Assembly (NCBI RefSeq): GCF_007751035.1 | Contig: NZ_CP036433.1 | Location: 8,847,001 to 8,911,000 of the forward strand | Length of the DNA stretch: 64,000 nt | Origin: Lignipirellula cremea | GTDB taxonomy: Bacteria > Planctomycetota > Planctomycetia > Pirellulales > Pirellulaceae | Reading direction: 5' to 3' | Part shown: one piece after another, positions 34,234 through 44,390 of the stretch | Numbering within the stretch: the first letter of the stretch is position 1 | Layout of the letters: each line of letters begins with the position of its first letter | Notes under the pieces: model-generated | What the model was told of the DNA's origin: nothing | Databases searched by the model: none | Seen by the model: the letters and a program-made list of their open reading frames with translations, nothing else | Program-made: the position numbers and the translations under genes

Positions 34234-37200
34234 ATGACACTCATCAAAGAACTTATCGTTATCCCGGACCGCGTCCAGAAGGGGGATTTTGTTCTCCGGC
34301 TGGCCGAGGACATCAAGCGGCCCGACGTTGTCCTCGACACCTACGTCGTCACGGAAGATTTGGCAAAGCACTTCGATGAAGCACTGACGCTACTCCGTTC
34401 CGCCGTACAGAATCGTAGCAGTCAGGCGACGTATCTGCACGGCAGTTTCGGAAGCGGTAAGAGCCATTTCATGGCGATGCTGCATCTGATTCTTCAGGGC
34501 AATCTCACAGCGCGCGGTATCCCGGAACTGGCCTGGGTCATTCAGAAGCACAATGACTGGTTGGAGGGAAAGAAGTTCCTGTTGGTTCCCTACCATATGA
34601 TCGGTGCGCACGATATGGAGTCGGGCGTTCTGGGGAACTATGTCGAGTTCATGCGACGAACCCATTCGGATGCTCCAATCCCGCCGGTCTATGTTTCCGC
34701 CGCAATCATCAATCAAGTCCAGGCCGAGCGTTCCAACTACGGAGATGAACTGTTCTTCAAGCGGCTCAATGAAGGACAAGGAAGCCGCGGCGACTGGGGC
34801 GAGCTGGATGCGGCCTGGGATGCAGCCACCTTTGAGTCAGCCGCTAGCGCCGCTCCCGATTCCGAAGAGCATTTGCGTTTGGTCAGTACGCTTCTCAAAT
34901 CGGTCGCGTCATCGCATGCGGAAGTAATCAGCCATCGCGGCGGCAACTTCGTGCGATTTGACCAGGGGCTTTCCCTGATCAGCCAGCACGCGAAGAGCCT
35001 GGGATACGACGCGTTGATTCTGTTTCTGGACGAGTTGATCCTGTGGCTGGCCACGAAGTCGGCTGATCTCGGTTTTATCAAGAATGAGTCGGCAAAGCTC
35101 ACTAACCTCAAGGAGGCTCAATCGGCCGAACGCCCGATTCCGATCGTTAGTTTCGTTGCACGCCAACGAGATTTACGAGAACTTATCGGAGATCATGTTC
35201 CGGGAGCTGACAAGGGTAGCTTTAGCGATTCACTGGATTGGCAACAGGGTCGTTTCGACACGATCACTCTGGAAGACCGCAACCTGCCTGCGATTGCCGA
35301 AAAACGAGTCTTGAAGTGCCGCAGTAATGCTGCTCGCGCCGAGTTGGATGCGGCGTTTGAGCAGACGGCTCGCATGAAAGACAACGTGATGAGCATCTTG
35401 CTGACCCAGGAAGGGGATCGCAAGATGTTTCGCAAGGTTTATCCGTTCAGCCCGGCCCTGGTGCAGACGTTGATCGCCGTCTCCAGCGTGCTGCAACGCG
35501 AGCGGACAGCTTTGAAAGTGATGATGCAACTGCTGGTCGATCATCGCGATACGCTCCAACTCGGTGAGATCATCCCCGTGGGCGACTTGTTCGACGTGGT
35601 GGCGCACGGCGACGAGGCGTTCAGTCCGGAGATGGCGATCCACTTCGATAACGCCAAGCGACTGTATCACCAGAAGCTGTTACCCGTTTTAGAGGGAGAA
35701 CACGGTGTTCGTCGCGAGGATGTGGACGCTCTTGATTACACCGATCCCAAGCGTGCAGCCTTCCGCAACGATGACCGTTTGGTCAAGACGCTGCTATTGT
35801 CGGCGCTGGTGCCAGAGGTGGAGTCGCTGCGCGGTCTGAACGCCGAAAAACTTGCAGCGCTCAACCACGGCACGATCAAGTCGCCGATTCCCGGCAAGGA
35901 AGCGGCCGAGGTGTTGCGCCGCTGCCGAAAATGGGCATCGAACGTCGGCGAGATTCGTATCGGCGAAGAAAGTAACCCCACGATTACCGTACAGCTTTCG
36001 GGCGTCGACACCGAGAGCATCATCGAACAAGCCCGCCGGGAAGATAACCAGGGAAATCGTATCCGCCGCCTCCGCCAGATGTTGTTCGAGCAGATTGGCA
36101 TCCAGGGCGAAGGCGAGTTTGAGCAGTTTCATGAGTTCTGGTGGCGCAATACCCGACGCAACTGCAAGGTGTTGTTCAAGAACATCCGCGAGTTGCCCAA
36201 CTCGTCGCTGGAGAACGACGAGGACGACTGGAAGCTGATCATCGACTTCCCTTTTGACGAAGCTGGCCACGGCCCACGGGACGATCTGAGCACGATTCAG
36301 CGATTCATGCAGGCTCAGCAGGAAGGCGGAAAGACCCTGTGCTGGGTGCCGTCGTTCTTCAGCACTGACGCCCAGAAAGACCTGGGGATGCTCGTCATTC
36401 TGGAGCACATTCTGACCGGCGAACGGTTCGGGCAGTTTTCCAATCATCTGTCGCCACAAGACCGGCAGTCTGCCAAGTCGGTGCTGGAGAGTCAACGCAA
36501 TCAACTGCGACAGCGCGTGCAGAATCATCTGGATGCTGCTTACGGCCTGGATGCGTTGACGCCGGGTTCACTCGATACCACACATGATCTGGACCTAAAC
36601 GAGCATTACATCTCGCTTTGTCCGGGCTTCGTGCCGCAACCGCCGGTCGCCGCGAACCTGGCCGGGGCAATGCAGCATCTGCTCAGTCAGGCTTTGGAGC
36701 ACCAGTTTCCGGCGGCTCCGCGTTTCGAGGCGGAGATCAAATCCAACGCATTGAAGAAGGTCTTCGAGCAAGTCTTCCCAGCGACTCAGGTGGCGGACGG
36801 TCGCCTGGCTATCGACAAAACGATGCGGCCGATCGTGCGACAGATCGCCGCTCCACTCCAGCTGGGTGAGATGGGCGTTGACGCCACGCACTTTGTGCTG
36901 GGACAGCACTGGAAAACGCACTTTGGCAGAAAGGCCGCAGAAACCGGAAGCGGCATGTCGATCGAGCAACTGCGCAAGTGGATGGATGATCCCAAGCCGA
37001 TGGGTTTGCCTAAAGATGCTCAGAACCTGGTGATTCTGGTGTATGCAGCCCAAACGAGCCAAACGCTCTATCTGCACGGAGCGCCCTACGAGGCGACGTT
37101 ATCCAATGTCCCGGATAAGTGCGAACTGCGTAAGGATAAGCTGCCTGAAGCAGCCGACTGGGAACTCGCCCTCCAACGGGCCGGCAGCATCTTCGGTCAG

Positions 37201-37911
37201 ACGGGCTTGAAACTGCTGAGCGCAGGCAATGTCAACACGCTCTCCGGCGAGTGCAAGAAGAAAGCAAGCGACACCCGGCGCGCTTGCCAGGCATATTGCC
37301 AACGGCTCAAGCAACGAATGACCGAACTGGGCATGACGCCGGATACAACCGATCGCATGAAGACCGCCGCGGCGACCCAACTTCTAGTCGACAAACTTAG
37401 CGGGGCGGAATCAGGCGAGATTGTTAAGACACTAGCATCCGCAAACGTGGAGACCAGCGAGACGGCGATGGGCGAATGTGTCAGTAAGGCTGCCGAGTTG
37501 GAAGGCAATCTCGATACGGCTGGCTGGCAGACGTTTGAACTGATTCGCAAACTGCCCGCGGAGCATCAGACGACGGCTCAGGCGATTATTGCGGAACTGC
37601 AAAACGCACTCGCAAGCGATGAGCATGTGCTGGAACTCGCCCCTGCTCTCAAATCTGCCCAAGCGCAGGCCATGCGATTGCTGGAGAAGCTGGTCGAGGT
37701 GAAGCCACCGACTACCCCACCGCCCGTCTCGCCACCCCCCATCGAACCGCCAGGTAAAAATAAAAAGCGGATCGTAGGCCAGGATTCCAAGCAGGATATT
37801 ACGTTGTCGGATGCCAAAAATGTGCTTTCGGAGCTGGACGGCAAACTCAAATCGGGTCAGTCCGTCCGAGTGAATGTGAGTTGGGTGATCGAGGAAGGAG
37901 ACGGTGAGTGA
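34234..37911 (+). CDS. pglY: PglY, BREX type 2 P-loop ATPase (DUF6079)
   Basis: 1225 residues from ATG 34234; longer in-frame starts would lie within the HNH gene. It begins MTLIKELIVIPDRVQKGDFV LRLAEDI and carries Walker A GSFGSGKSHFMAM (about 71-83) and a possible Walker B ALILFLDELILWLA (about 257-270). Helical ATPase and large C-terminal regions follow, with a proline-rich linker PPTTPPPVSPPPIEPPG near residue 1160, just before the basic end domain. Size and position before pglZ identify PglY/BrxC-like ATPase of type 2 BREX (Streptomyces PglY about 1290). It probably powers or regulates the DNA-bound BREX complex. Its stop overlaps the pglZ start. Confidence 0.93.
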   Translation: MTLIKELIVIPDRVQKGDFVLRLAEDIKRPDVVLDTYVVTEDLAKHFDEALTLLRSAVQNRSSQATYLHGSFGSGKSHFMAMLHLILQGNLTARGIPELAWVIQKHNDWLEGKKFLLVPYHMIGAHDMESGVLGNYVEFMRRTHSDAPIPPVYVSAAIINQVQAERSNYGDELFFKRLNEGQGSRGDWGELDAAWDAATFESAASAAPDSEEHLRLVSTLLKSVASSHAEVISHRGGNFVRFDQGLSLISQHAKSLGYDALILFLDELILWLATKSADLGFIKNESAKLTNLKEAQSAERPIPIVSFVARQRDLRELIGDHVPGADKGSFSDSLDWQQGRFDTITLEDRNLPAIAEKRVLKCRSNAARAELDAAFEQTARMKDNVMSILLTQEGDRKMFRKVYPFSPALVQTLIAVSSVLQRERTALKVMMQLLVDHRDTLQLGEIIPVGDLFDVVAHGDEAFSPEMAIHFDNAKRLYHQKLLPVLEGEHGVRREDVDALDYTDPKRAAFRNDDRLVKTLLLSALVPEVESLRGLNAEKLAALNHGTIKSPIPGKEAAEVLRRCRKWASNVGEIRIGEESNPTITVQLSGVDTESIIEQARREDNQGNRIRRLRQMLFEQIGIQGEGEFEQFHEFWWRNTRRNCKVLFKNIRELPNSSLENDEDDWKLIIDFPFDEAGHGPRDDLSTIQRFMQAQQEGGKTLCWVPSFFSTDAQKDLGMLVILEHILTGERFGQFSNHLSPQDRQSAKSVLESQRNQLRQRVQNHLDAAYGLDALTPGSLDTTHDLDLNEHYISLCPGFVPQPPVAANLAGAMQHLLSQALEHQFPAAPRFEAEIKSNALKKVFEQVFPATQVADGRLAIDKTMRPIVRQIAAPLQLGEMGVDATHFVLGQHWKTHFGRKAAETGSGMSIEQLRKWMDDPKPMGLPKDAQNLVILVYAAQTSQTLYLHGAPYEATLSNVPDKCELRKDKLPEAADWELALQRAGSIFGQTGLKLLSAGNVNTLSGECKKKASDTRRACQAYCQRLKQRMTELGMTPDTTDRMKTAAATQLLVDKLSGAESGEIVKTLASANVETSETAMGECVSKAAELEGNLDTAGWQTFELIRKLPAEHQTTAQAIIAELQNALASDEHVLELAPALKSAQAQAMRLLEKLVEVKPPTTPPPVSPPPIEPPGKNKKRIVGQDSKQDITLSDAKNVLSELDGKLKSGQSVRVNVSWVIEEGDGE

Positions 37912-40604
37912 TGACCATGACCGCACCCTCATTTAGCCAGATCAAGGCCCAAGTTGCGGCGATTCGCCAAAAGGCGCCGCAAGCGAAAGTGATCGGCATC
38001 CATTCTTCTGGCCGCTGGACCGGCGAGTCGATTGCCCGCGACGGTGATCAGGATTATGCGATCCACCAATGCGATTCGCCGTTGTCGTTTCGGATCGCAC
38101 TGCGTCAACCGGCTGAGGGCCAGATGACGAAGGTGCTGATCACCAATCTGGATGAGCATGATTTGGGCGATGACATTTTGCTGCGACTCGCGAAACGGCG
38201 GCTTTTCCAGATCGACCCCTGGCAGATCGTGCGAGCTCTCTTTGACGCACATGCGGTTGATCCGCGATTGACCAAGCACGCCTGGATCGCCGAGTCCTTG
38301 CTCGAACTGATTCCCGGTAACGGCTACCCAGCTGCCAGAGGCGGCTTTCTGGATGCCGAGACCGTTTGGCCATTGCTGCTGGAACAGTCGATCGGATTGC
38401 AGGCGGAATCCCCAGACCTGACTTCTCTGTTGAAGTGGTCGTTGGATGCCGACGCCACGAAACAGTTTCGTCATTGCCCGGACGCCTTTCGGCATGGAGC
38501 CGGTGAGTGGCTCATGGAGAAAGCCGGTCCTGTTGCTGGGATTCTGTTGCAATGCGTTGAACGATTAGATCGGCCAGACGCAGTACCGATTGGATTGGCT
38601 GCGGGCGTGGTATATCACTCGGCTGCGATTGGCAAGCTGGAGAAGGCCACAGGGAAACTCGAAGAACGCTTCCTGGGAGGCAAGTCACCGGAAGCCGATC
38701 ACATGCAGCGTTGGAGCGCGGCGGCGACCGACGTATTGCGGGCCCTGCGGCACACGGAGTCAAAAAACTATCGCAAAACAGTCCAGCGAGCCGATGAGAT
38801 ACTCCGCGAAGTTCAAGCCGATCCCATGGCTTACCTCAGTGATACTTCACAGCTAGGGTTCGACCAACGTCTGGAACGCGTCGGCAAACAACTATCCGAT
38901 GTCCTGGAACGCGGCACGTGGGATTCGTTGGGCGGTCTGTTCGAGGCCCGAGATCAACTCGGCCGTCACGATCAATCCAATCAGGAGAAGCGGCGTTTGG
39001 AACGCGTCGACATGGCGTTACGGTTGGTGCGTTGGCTGGAGAGTCAGCCAGGTCACGCCGGGGAACCAGAATCTTTCGCCGATGCCGCCAGCCGGCAACT
39101 GCAAGAAGGTGGATTCCTGGATTGGGCGCGACTAAGCCTCCGCAGCGGTGATCCCGTCAGACACCTCTCCGAAGCCTACTCGCGTTTATTCGAGCTGGTG
39201 AGACAGATTCGAGAGCAGCAGAGCCAAGGTTTTGCAAAGCTGCTCACGGATTGGACAGCCGCCGGCTCCCAGGGCAATGACGTCATCCCGGTTGAACGAG
39301 CGCTAGAACAGATTGTTGCGCCTCTGGCCGCTGAAGGACTTGTCCTGGTCATTGTCGTCGATGGAATGAGCGTCGCAGTCTGTCGCGAACTCTTGACCGA
39401 CGTAACGCGACACGAATGGATTGCAATCTCCGAGCCGGGCAGAACATTCAATCGTCCAGGAGTGGCAGCGATTCCATCGGTAACTGAGTTTTCCCGAACG
39501 AGCCTGCTCTGTGGAAAACTTCGTCAAGGACATCAGGCCGATGAGAAAGCTGGTTTTGCGGAACACCCGACCTTGGTTGAGCGATCCCGGAGTGGTTCGC
39601 CGCCGGTGTTATTCCATAAGGCGGGTCTGCAAGAACAAGATGATTCCGTTTTGGCCGCGGAAGTCCGTAAAGAGATTGCCTCGACCCATCGGCGCGTTGT
39701 AGGCGTAGTCGTCAACGCTGTGGACGATCACCTACTCAAGGGCGAGCAGATTGACACCCGCTGGTCGCGGGATGAGATCAAGGTGCTTCCTGCATTACTA
39801 CACGAAGCCCGAATCGCACGCAGGCTCGTAGTCTTGTTGAGCGACCATGGTCATGTGCTCGATTGCCAGGCAGTAGGCCGGTCCTTCAAAGATGAACTCG
39901 CTGGCGGCGAACGATGGCGCAGTTCCGAGGGCGCGGCAGGCGAAGACGAGTTGCAGGTCGAAGGTTCCCGTGTGATGGTCGCGGGGCGCCAGTTGATTGC
40001 ACCCTGGAGCGAGCGAGTCCGTTACGGCATCAAGAAGAACGGCTATCACGGCGGATTGACTCCTCAGGAAATGATCGTGCCGATCGCCGTGCTCTCCAGC
40101 ACCGATGATTTTCCCAAAGGCTGGAGCGAGCAACCGATCGACACACCGGCTTGGTGGGATGAACCGTCACCGATTTCGGTTGAAGCAGTAAAACCTGTGC
40201 CGAAGTTGAAGTCGTCGAAGCCACAGACGTCAGGCACGCTATTCGACTTGGAAGAAAAAGCCCCAACGCCGGTCGTTGAAGGCGTCAAACTGCCAAAATG
40301 GGTGTCGAGTTTACTGGCAAGTCCGATATTCGAGGACCAGAAGCGGCTCGGAGGGCGAGGAGTTCCGGCTGATGAAGTGTTTACAAAACTGCTTGTTGCG
40401 TTGGACGGGCGTGGAGGCAAGCTGACGAGCGTAGCCTTGGCAAGGACTTTGGAGTTCCCGGCTGTTCGTTTGCCTGGGCTGTTGGCGAAGGCCGAACGCA
40501 TCCTCAACGTGGATGGATACGACGTCCTGCGGCGCGACGATGCTTCGGACACGATCGAACTGAATCGCGACCTGCTACTCAAGCAGTTCGACCTGGTGGA
40601 GTGA
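37911..40604 (+). CDS. pglZ: PglZ, BREX alkaline-phosphatase-fold protein
   Basis: About 897 residues from ATG 37911 (TGATG overlap with pglY; GTG 37908 is also possible). The phosphatase-superfamily core has the metal-site strand LVLVIVVDGMSVAVCRELL (about 476-494), FSRTSLLCGK, the substrate-loop region, VVNAVDDHLLKG, VVLLSDHGHVLD (about 641-652) and HGGLTPQEMIVPIAVL, all typical of PglZ domain proteins. The N-terminal half is helical with WYH-like BREX features. PglZ is the signature subunit of every BREX type. Known: in type 1 it is required for both methylation and exclusion. The gene is intact. Confidence 0.94.
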   Translation: MTMTAPSFSQIKAQVAAIRQKAPQAKVIGIHSSGRWTGESIARDGDQDYAIHQCDSPLSFRIALRQPAEGQMTKVLITNLDEHDLGDDILLRLAKRRLFQIDPWQIVRALFDAHAVDPRLTKHAWIAESLLELIPGNGYPAARGGFLDAETVWPLLLEQSIGLQAESPDLTSLLKWSLDADATKQFRHCPDAFRHGAGEWLMEKAGPVAGILLQCVERLDRPDAVPIGLAAGVVYHSAAIGKLEKATGKLEERFLGGKSPEADHMQRWSAAATDVLRALRHTESKNYRKTVQRADEILREVQADPMAYLSDTSQLGFDQRLERVGKQLSDVLERGTWDSLGGLFEARDQLGRHDQSNQEKRRLERVDMALRLVRWLESQPGHAGEPESFADAASRQLQEGGFLDWARLSLRSGDPVRHLSEAYSRLFELVRQIREQQSQGFAKLLTDWTAAGSQGNDVIPVERALEQIVAPLAAEGLVLVIVVDGMSVAVCRELLTDVTRHEWIAISEPGRTFNRPGVAAIPSVTEFSRTSLLCGKLRQGHQADEKAGFAEHPTLVERSRSGSPPVLFHKAGLQEQDDSVLAAEVRKEIASTHRRVVGVVVNAVDDHLLKGEQIDTRWSRDEIKVLPALLHEARIARRLVVLLSDHGHVLDCQAVGRSFKDELAGGERWRSSEGAAGEDELQVEGSRVMVAGRQLIAPWSERVRYGIKKNGYHGGLTPQEMIVPIAVLSSTDDFPKGWSEQPIDTPAWWDEPSPISVEAVKPVPKLKSSKPQTSGTLFDLEEKAPTPVVEGVKLPKWVSSLLASPIFEDQKRLGGRGVPADEVFTKLLVALDGRGGKLTSVALARTLEFPAVRLPGLLAKAERILNVDGYDVLRRDDASDTIELNRDLLLKQFDLVE

Positions 40605-40607
40605 CCT

Positions 40608-41927
40608 ATGAGTGTTAGCCCTCAACGCCGACAGGAAATCATCGACGCCTTGCGTCGGGGGACGGTGCCGCGCAACAGCCTCGATGCGTTTGCAGTCGGC
40701 TTAGGGGGATTTGAGACCGCCTTGGACGAGGAACTTCAAAAGGTGTCCTCGGTCGGTAGCGTGTTTAAGGCGGTGCGAGGTGAGTATGGCTGCGGGAAGA
40801 CGTTCTTCGCTCGCTGGCTGGCGGATCGTGCCCGCAAACTTGGCTTCGCGTCAGCCGAAGTACAGGTTTCGGAAACAGAAACACCCCTGCATCGCCTCGA
40901 AACGGTCTACCGGCGTCTGATGGAGCGGTTATCAACCGCCGATACTCCCCAAGGCGCCTGGCGTAATATCGTGGACGGCTGGTTTTACGCGTTGGAGGAG
41001 GACGTTCTGGCTGAGGGCGCCATTGACGCCAATGACCAGAAGGCACTTATCGAGCGTACCAACGAGTTGCTCGAACAACGGCTGGCAAAGGTCACCAATA
41101 CAGCCCCGACTTTTAGCGCGGCATTGCGCGGGTATCGGCAAGCACAAGCCGCGGGTGATCGGGCGATCGCCGATGGAATCTTGGCTTGGCTGGCCGGGCA
41201 ACCGAATGTGGCTGCCGCTGCTAAACGGTTCTGCGGAGTGAAGGGAGACATCGACCACTTTGGTGCATTGAGTTTTCTCCAGGGTGTGCTCATCGTCTTG
41301 CGTGACTCGGGACATCCGGGCCTGCTGCTGGTGCTGGACGAGGTAGAGACCATCCAACGCGTTCGTAGTGACGTTCGCGACAAGAGCCTAAATGCCCTGC
41401 GTCAACTGATCGACGAAACGGACTCAGGGCGTTTCCCTGGTCTTTACCTGGTCATCACCGGAACGCCGGCCTTCTACGAGGGACCACAAGGCATCCAGCG
41501 TTTGGAACCACTGGCCCAACGGCTGCATGTCGATTTCCAGACGGATGCTCGTTTCGACAATCCTCGGGCGCCGCAGATTCGTCTGCCGGCGTTCAGCTTG
41601 GAGCGATTGTGTCTGGTCGGCTGCAAAGTTCGTGACATCTACCAGCAACATGCCCAGGCGCCCGATCGTATTGCCACGATGTGCAACGACGCCTACGTGC
41701 AGGAACTGGCGCAGGCAGTTGCGGGGAAACTCGGCGGCAAGGTAGGCGTGGCTCCTAGAATCTTCCTCAAGAAACTGGTCTCAGACATTCTGGATCGCGT
41801 GGATCAGTTTACGGATTTCGTTCCGCGTGAGCATTACACTCTTACGATGAACGACACCGAGATGACTGCCGTCGAACGCCAAGCCATGGGTGCAACGGAC
41901 GTTGATGAGATCGAGCTAGACCTGTGA
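40608..41927 (+). CDS. brxD: BrxD, BREX ATP-binding protein
   Basis: 439 residues. It begins SVSPQRRQEIIDALRRGTVP and has Walker A VRGEYGCGKTFFARWLAD (about 56-73) and Walker B GLLLVLDEVETIQRV (about 239-253). It ends with the region VAPRIFLKKLVSDILDRVDQ and an acidic tail. This is the ATPase called BrxD (BREX system ATP-binding protein, DUF2791-like), found with BrxHI in type 2 and some other BREX loci. It starts 3 bp after pglZ and its stop overlaps the brxHI start (GTGA). Confidence 0.92.
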   Translation: MSVSPQRRQEIIDALRRGTVPRNSLDAFAVGLGGFETALDEELQKVSSVGSVFKAVRGEYGCGKTFFARWLADRARKLGFASAEVQVSETETPLHRLETVYRRLMERLSTADTPQGAWRNIVDGWFYALEEDVLAEGAIDANDQKALIERTNELLEQRLAKVTNTAPTFSAALRGYRQAQAAGDRAIADGILAWLAGQPNVAAAAKRFCGVKGDIDHFGALSFLQGVLIVLRDSGHPGLLLVLDEVETIQRVRSDVRDKSLNALRQLIDETDSGRFPGLYLVITGTPAFYEGPQGIQRLEPLAQRLHVDFQTDARFDNPRAPQIRLPAFSLERLCLVGCKVRDIYQQHAQAPDRIATMCNDAYVQELAQAVAGKLGGKVGVAPRIFLKKLVSDILDRVDQFTDFVPREHYTLTMNDTEMTAVERQAMGATDVDEIELDL

Positions 41928-44026
41928 GCAACTTTGACCGCCTCCATCCTGCGTTGCAGCACCACATCGTGAACAGCCTTGGCTGGCGCGAGCTGCGTCC
42001 GTTCCAGGAGTCGGTCATTCCACTCATCCTCGATGGCCAGCATCTCATCGTCCTTGCCCCAACAGCGGGCGGCAAGACCGAGGCCGCGTTCTTCCCGGTC
42101 GTCTCTCGCATGCTGTCCGAAGGATGGACGGGACTCAGCGTTCTCTACCTCTGTCCGATCAAAGCGCTGCTCAATAATCTTGACCTCCGGTTGCAACGAT
42201 ACAGCACGCTCTTGGGACGGCGATCCGCGTTGTGGCACGGCGACGTCAAGTCTTCAGCTCGGAAGACGATCCTGCGCGAACCGCCCGACTGCCTCCTGAC
42301 GACGCCCGAGTCGCTGGAGGTCATGCTTGTCTCACCCAATGTTGATTCGCGCGTTCTGTTTAGCAACTTGCGCGTAGTGATCGTCGACGAAATCCACGCC
42401 TTCGCTGGTGACGATCGAGGCTGGCATCTTCTGTCCGTCCTCGAACGTATTTCAAAGCTGGCCGGTAGGGAACTGCAACGACTTGGGCTCTCTGCCACGG
42501 TGGGCAACCCAGAAACTTTGTCTGGTTGGCTGGCCGGGTCATGCAAGGGACCGCGAGATGTTTTCTTCCCGCAAGAGTCTGGCGGCGGAGAAGCCGATGT
42601 TCAGCTTGACTTTGTCGGTTCACTTCAAAACGCCGCCGTCGTCATCTCCCGATTGCATCGAGGTGAGAAGCGGTTGGTGTTTGTCGACAGCCGCTCTCGC
42701 GCTGAACAACTCGCCTCCGAGCTGCGCCAGCTCCAAGTAACGACGTTCGTGACTCACAGTTCACTGAGCCAGGAACAACGGCACCAGGCGGAAGAAGCGT
42801 TCGCCTCGCGAGAGGACTGTGTGATTGTCGCGACCAGCGTGCTGGAGTTAGGTATCGACGTGGGCAATCTCGATCGCGTCATCCAAATCGACTCGCCACC
42901 TACGGTTTCAAGTTTTCTCCAGAGGATGGGGCGGACCGGGCGTCGGTCGGGAACGCTGCGGAACTGCCTATTGCTTGCGACCAAGGACGAGACGCTGGTG
43001 CAAGCCGCGGGGTTGATCGACCTCTGGGCCGAGGGATATGTCGAACCGATCGAGCCGCCGCCGCTTCCTTTACACGTGCTCGCCCAGCAGTTGATGGCGC
43101 TGACTTTGCAAGAAAGCGGCATCGGTCGTGGAGAGTGGTTGAAGTGGGTTGAAGGCGTGCCGGGTTTCGCGGCAATCCCTCCCGAACAGATCGAACAACT
43201 CGTCAGCTCGATGCTTCAGCGGGACATTCTCTGGGAAGAAGCCGGGATTCTGGCGATGGGGCGAGAGGGAGAGAGCACTTACGGTCGCAAGAACTTCCTG
43301 GAGTTGTTCTCGGTCTTCATGTCGCCACCCTTGTTCTCCATTCTGCACGGTCGCCAGGAACTTGGGTACGTCGACGAGATGACGTTTCTCGGGAAGCACG
43401 AGGGACCGCGTGTTTTGCTGCTCGGCGGGCGTGCTTGGCAGGTCAACCACATTGATTGGCAACGACGCATCGCCTACGTCGAGGCGACAGATGCCACAGG
43501 GCGGACGCGTTGGAAGGGCGAGGGGCAAGGGCTGGGTTACAGACTTTCGCAGGCGATCAAACGGATCTTGGCCCTGGATGAGAACAGTGAGCGTTGGTCG
43601 CGGCGAGCGATCGAGCGACTCTCTGAGATCCGGCATGAGTTTTCCTGGCTGCGAGCCGATTCAATGGTCGCTGTGTTGGCAGGAGGCGGGCAGGTGGAGT
43701 GGTGGACGTTTGGCGGAATCCGAGCAAACGCCACCTTGGCTCAGGTGCTAGCCATTGAGACCAGTTCTAAGGTCGGCCACGACAGTTTCACGTTGACCTT
43801 TGAATCCGCTGTGAAGTTACAGGATGTTGAAAGTGCCATCGAGGCGATTCGTCAATGCGACGTCGCCGAAATGCGACCCGCAGTGGATGAAGCGGCAATC
43901 GAAGGTCTAAAGTTTTCCGAGTGCCTGCCAGTCGATTTGGCTAAGGAGATGTTGGAACGCCGACTTCAGGAATCAGAAACGACACGGAGAGTGCTGGAGG
44001 AAAATACAAGGTTTGTTGTTCAGTGA
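41924..44026 (+). CDS. brxHI: BrxHI, BREX DEAD/DEAH-box helicase
   Basis: 700 residues starting at GTG 41924. Helicase motifs in order: Q-like WRELRPFQESVIPLILDGQ, motif I APTAGGKTEAA (about 45-55), motif II VIVDEIHAF (about 152-160), motif III GLSATVGNP, motif V TSVLELGIDVGNLDRVIQID and motif VI RMGRTGR. The architecture is Lhr-like, with a C-terminal region after about residue 400. In type 2 BREX the helicase BrxHI follows BrxD, as here. It completes a six-gene canonical set. Inferred action: DNA remodelling during exclusion. Confidence 0.93.
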   Translation: MSNFDRLHPALQHHIVNSLGWRELRPFQESVIPLILDGQHLIVLAPTAGGKTEAAFFPVVSRMLSEGWTGLSVLYLCPIKALLNNLDLRLQRYSTLLGRRSALWHGDVKSSARKTILREPPDCLLTTPESLEVMLVSPNVDSRVLFSNLRVVIVDEIHAFAGDDRGWHLLSVLERISKLAGRELQRLGLSATVGNPETLSGWLAGSCKGPRDVFFPQESGGGEADVQLDFVGSLQNAAVVISRLHRGEKRLVFVDSRSRAEQLASELRQLQVTTFVTHSSLSQEQRHQAEEAFASREDCVIVATSVLELGIDVGNLDRVIQIDSPPTVSSFLQRMGRTGRRSGTLRNCLLLATKDETLVQAAGLIDLWAEGYVEPIEPPPLPLHVLAQQLMALTLQESGIGRGEWLKWVEGVPGFAAIPPEQIEQLVSSMLQRDILWEEAGILAMGREGESTYGRKNFLELFSVFMSPPLFSILHGRQELGYVDEMTFLGKHEGPRVLLLGGRAWQVNHIDWQRRIAYVEATDATGRTRWKGEGQGLGYRLSQAIKRILALDENSERWSRRAIERLSEIRHEFSWLRADSMVAVLAGGGQVEWWTFGGIRANATLAQVLAIETSSKVGHDSFTLTFESAVKLQDVESAIEAIRQCDVAEMRPAVDEAAIEGLKFSECLPVDLAKEMLERRLQESETTRRVLEENTRFVVQ

Positions 44027-44089
44027 GAATGAAAGATTACGCGCAAGGGGCCATGGCGCGAACGATATTGCTGTCAGAACGAGGATGAA

Positions 44090-44380
44090 ATGCCGGGAAT
44101 CGACGATGGGGAACTTTGCAAAGCTATTAACGCTGTGGTTCCACAGAGTGTCACTAACATTGGATTGGTTTTGAACGATATGCGCGGGAACGTCGCTATC
44201 CGGCAGCCTCAGAAACCGAAGCACGGCGTCGCAGCAACCTTTCCGCGATGGAAACGGGAAGGAGCAGAACCAGCAGTCGCCCTGAAGAGGTGTGTTGCTG
44301 AACACATCGGACTCCAAGTGGCAAGCGTATACCCGTTGCCTCAACTGTGGTTCACCGATAACAGCTCAACGTTGGCGTGA
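44090..44380 (+). CDS. Hypothetical small protein after brxHI
   Basis: 96 residues from ATG 44090. It reads MPGIDDGELCKAINAVVPQS VTNIGLVLNDMRGNVAIRQP, then a basic middle and VAEHIGLQVASVYPLPQLWF. ACGAGGATGAA precedes the start. It is on the BREX strand but 60 bp downstream, and it converges with the antitoxin gene. I do not recognise it. Composition is only moderately protein-like, so it could be a remnant. Confidence 0.4.
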   Translation: MPGIDDGELCKAINAVVPQSVTNIGLVLNDMRGNVAIRQPQKPKHGVAATFPRWKREGAEPAVALKRCVAEHIGLQVASVYPLPQLWFTDNSSTLA

Positions 44381-44390
44381 ACGGGTATCG

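Noticed and set aside
24056-44026. DISARM or type 1 BREX
   Set aside because: No drmA/B/C genes and no brxA/brxB/brxL; the pglW-X-Y-Z plus brxD-brxHI set is type 2 BREX.
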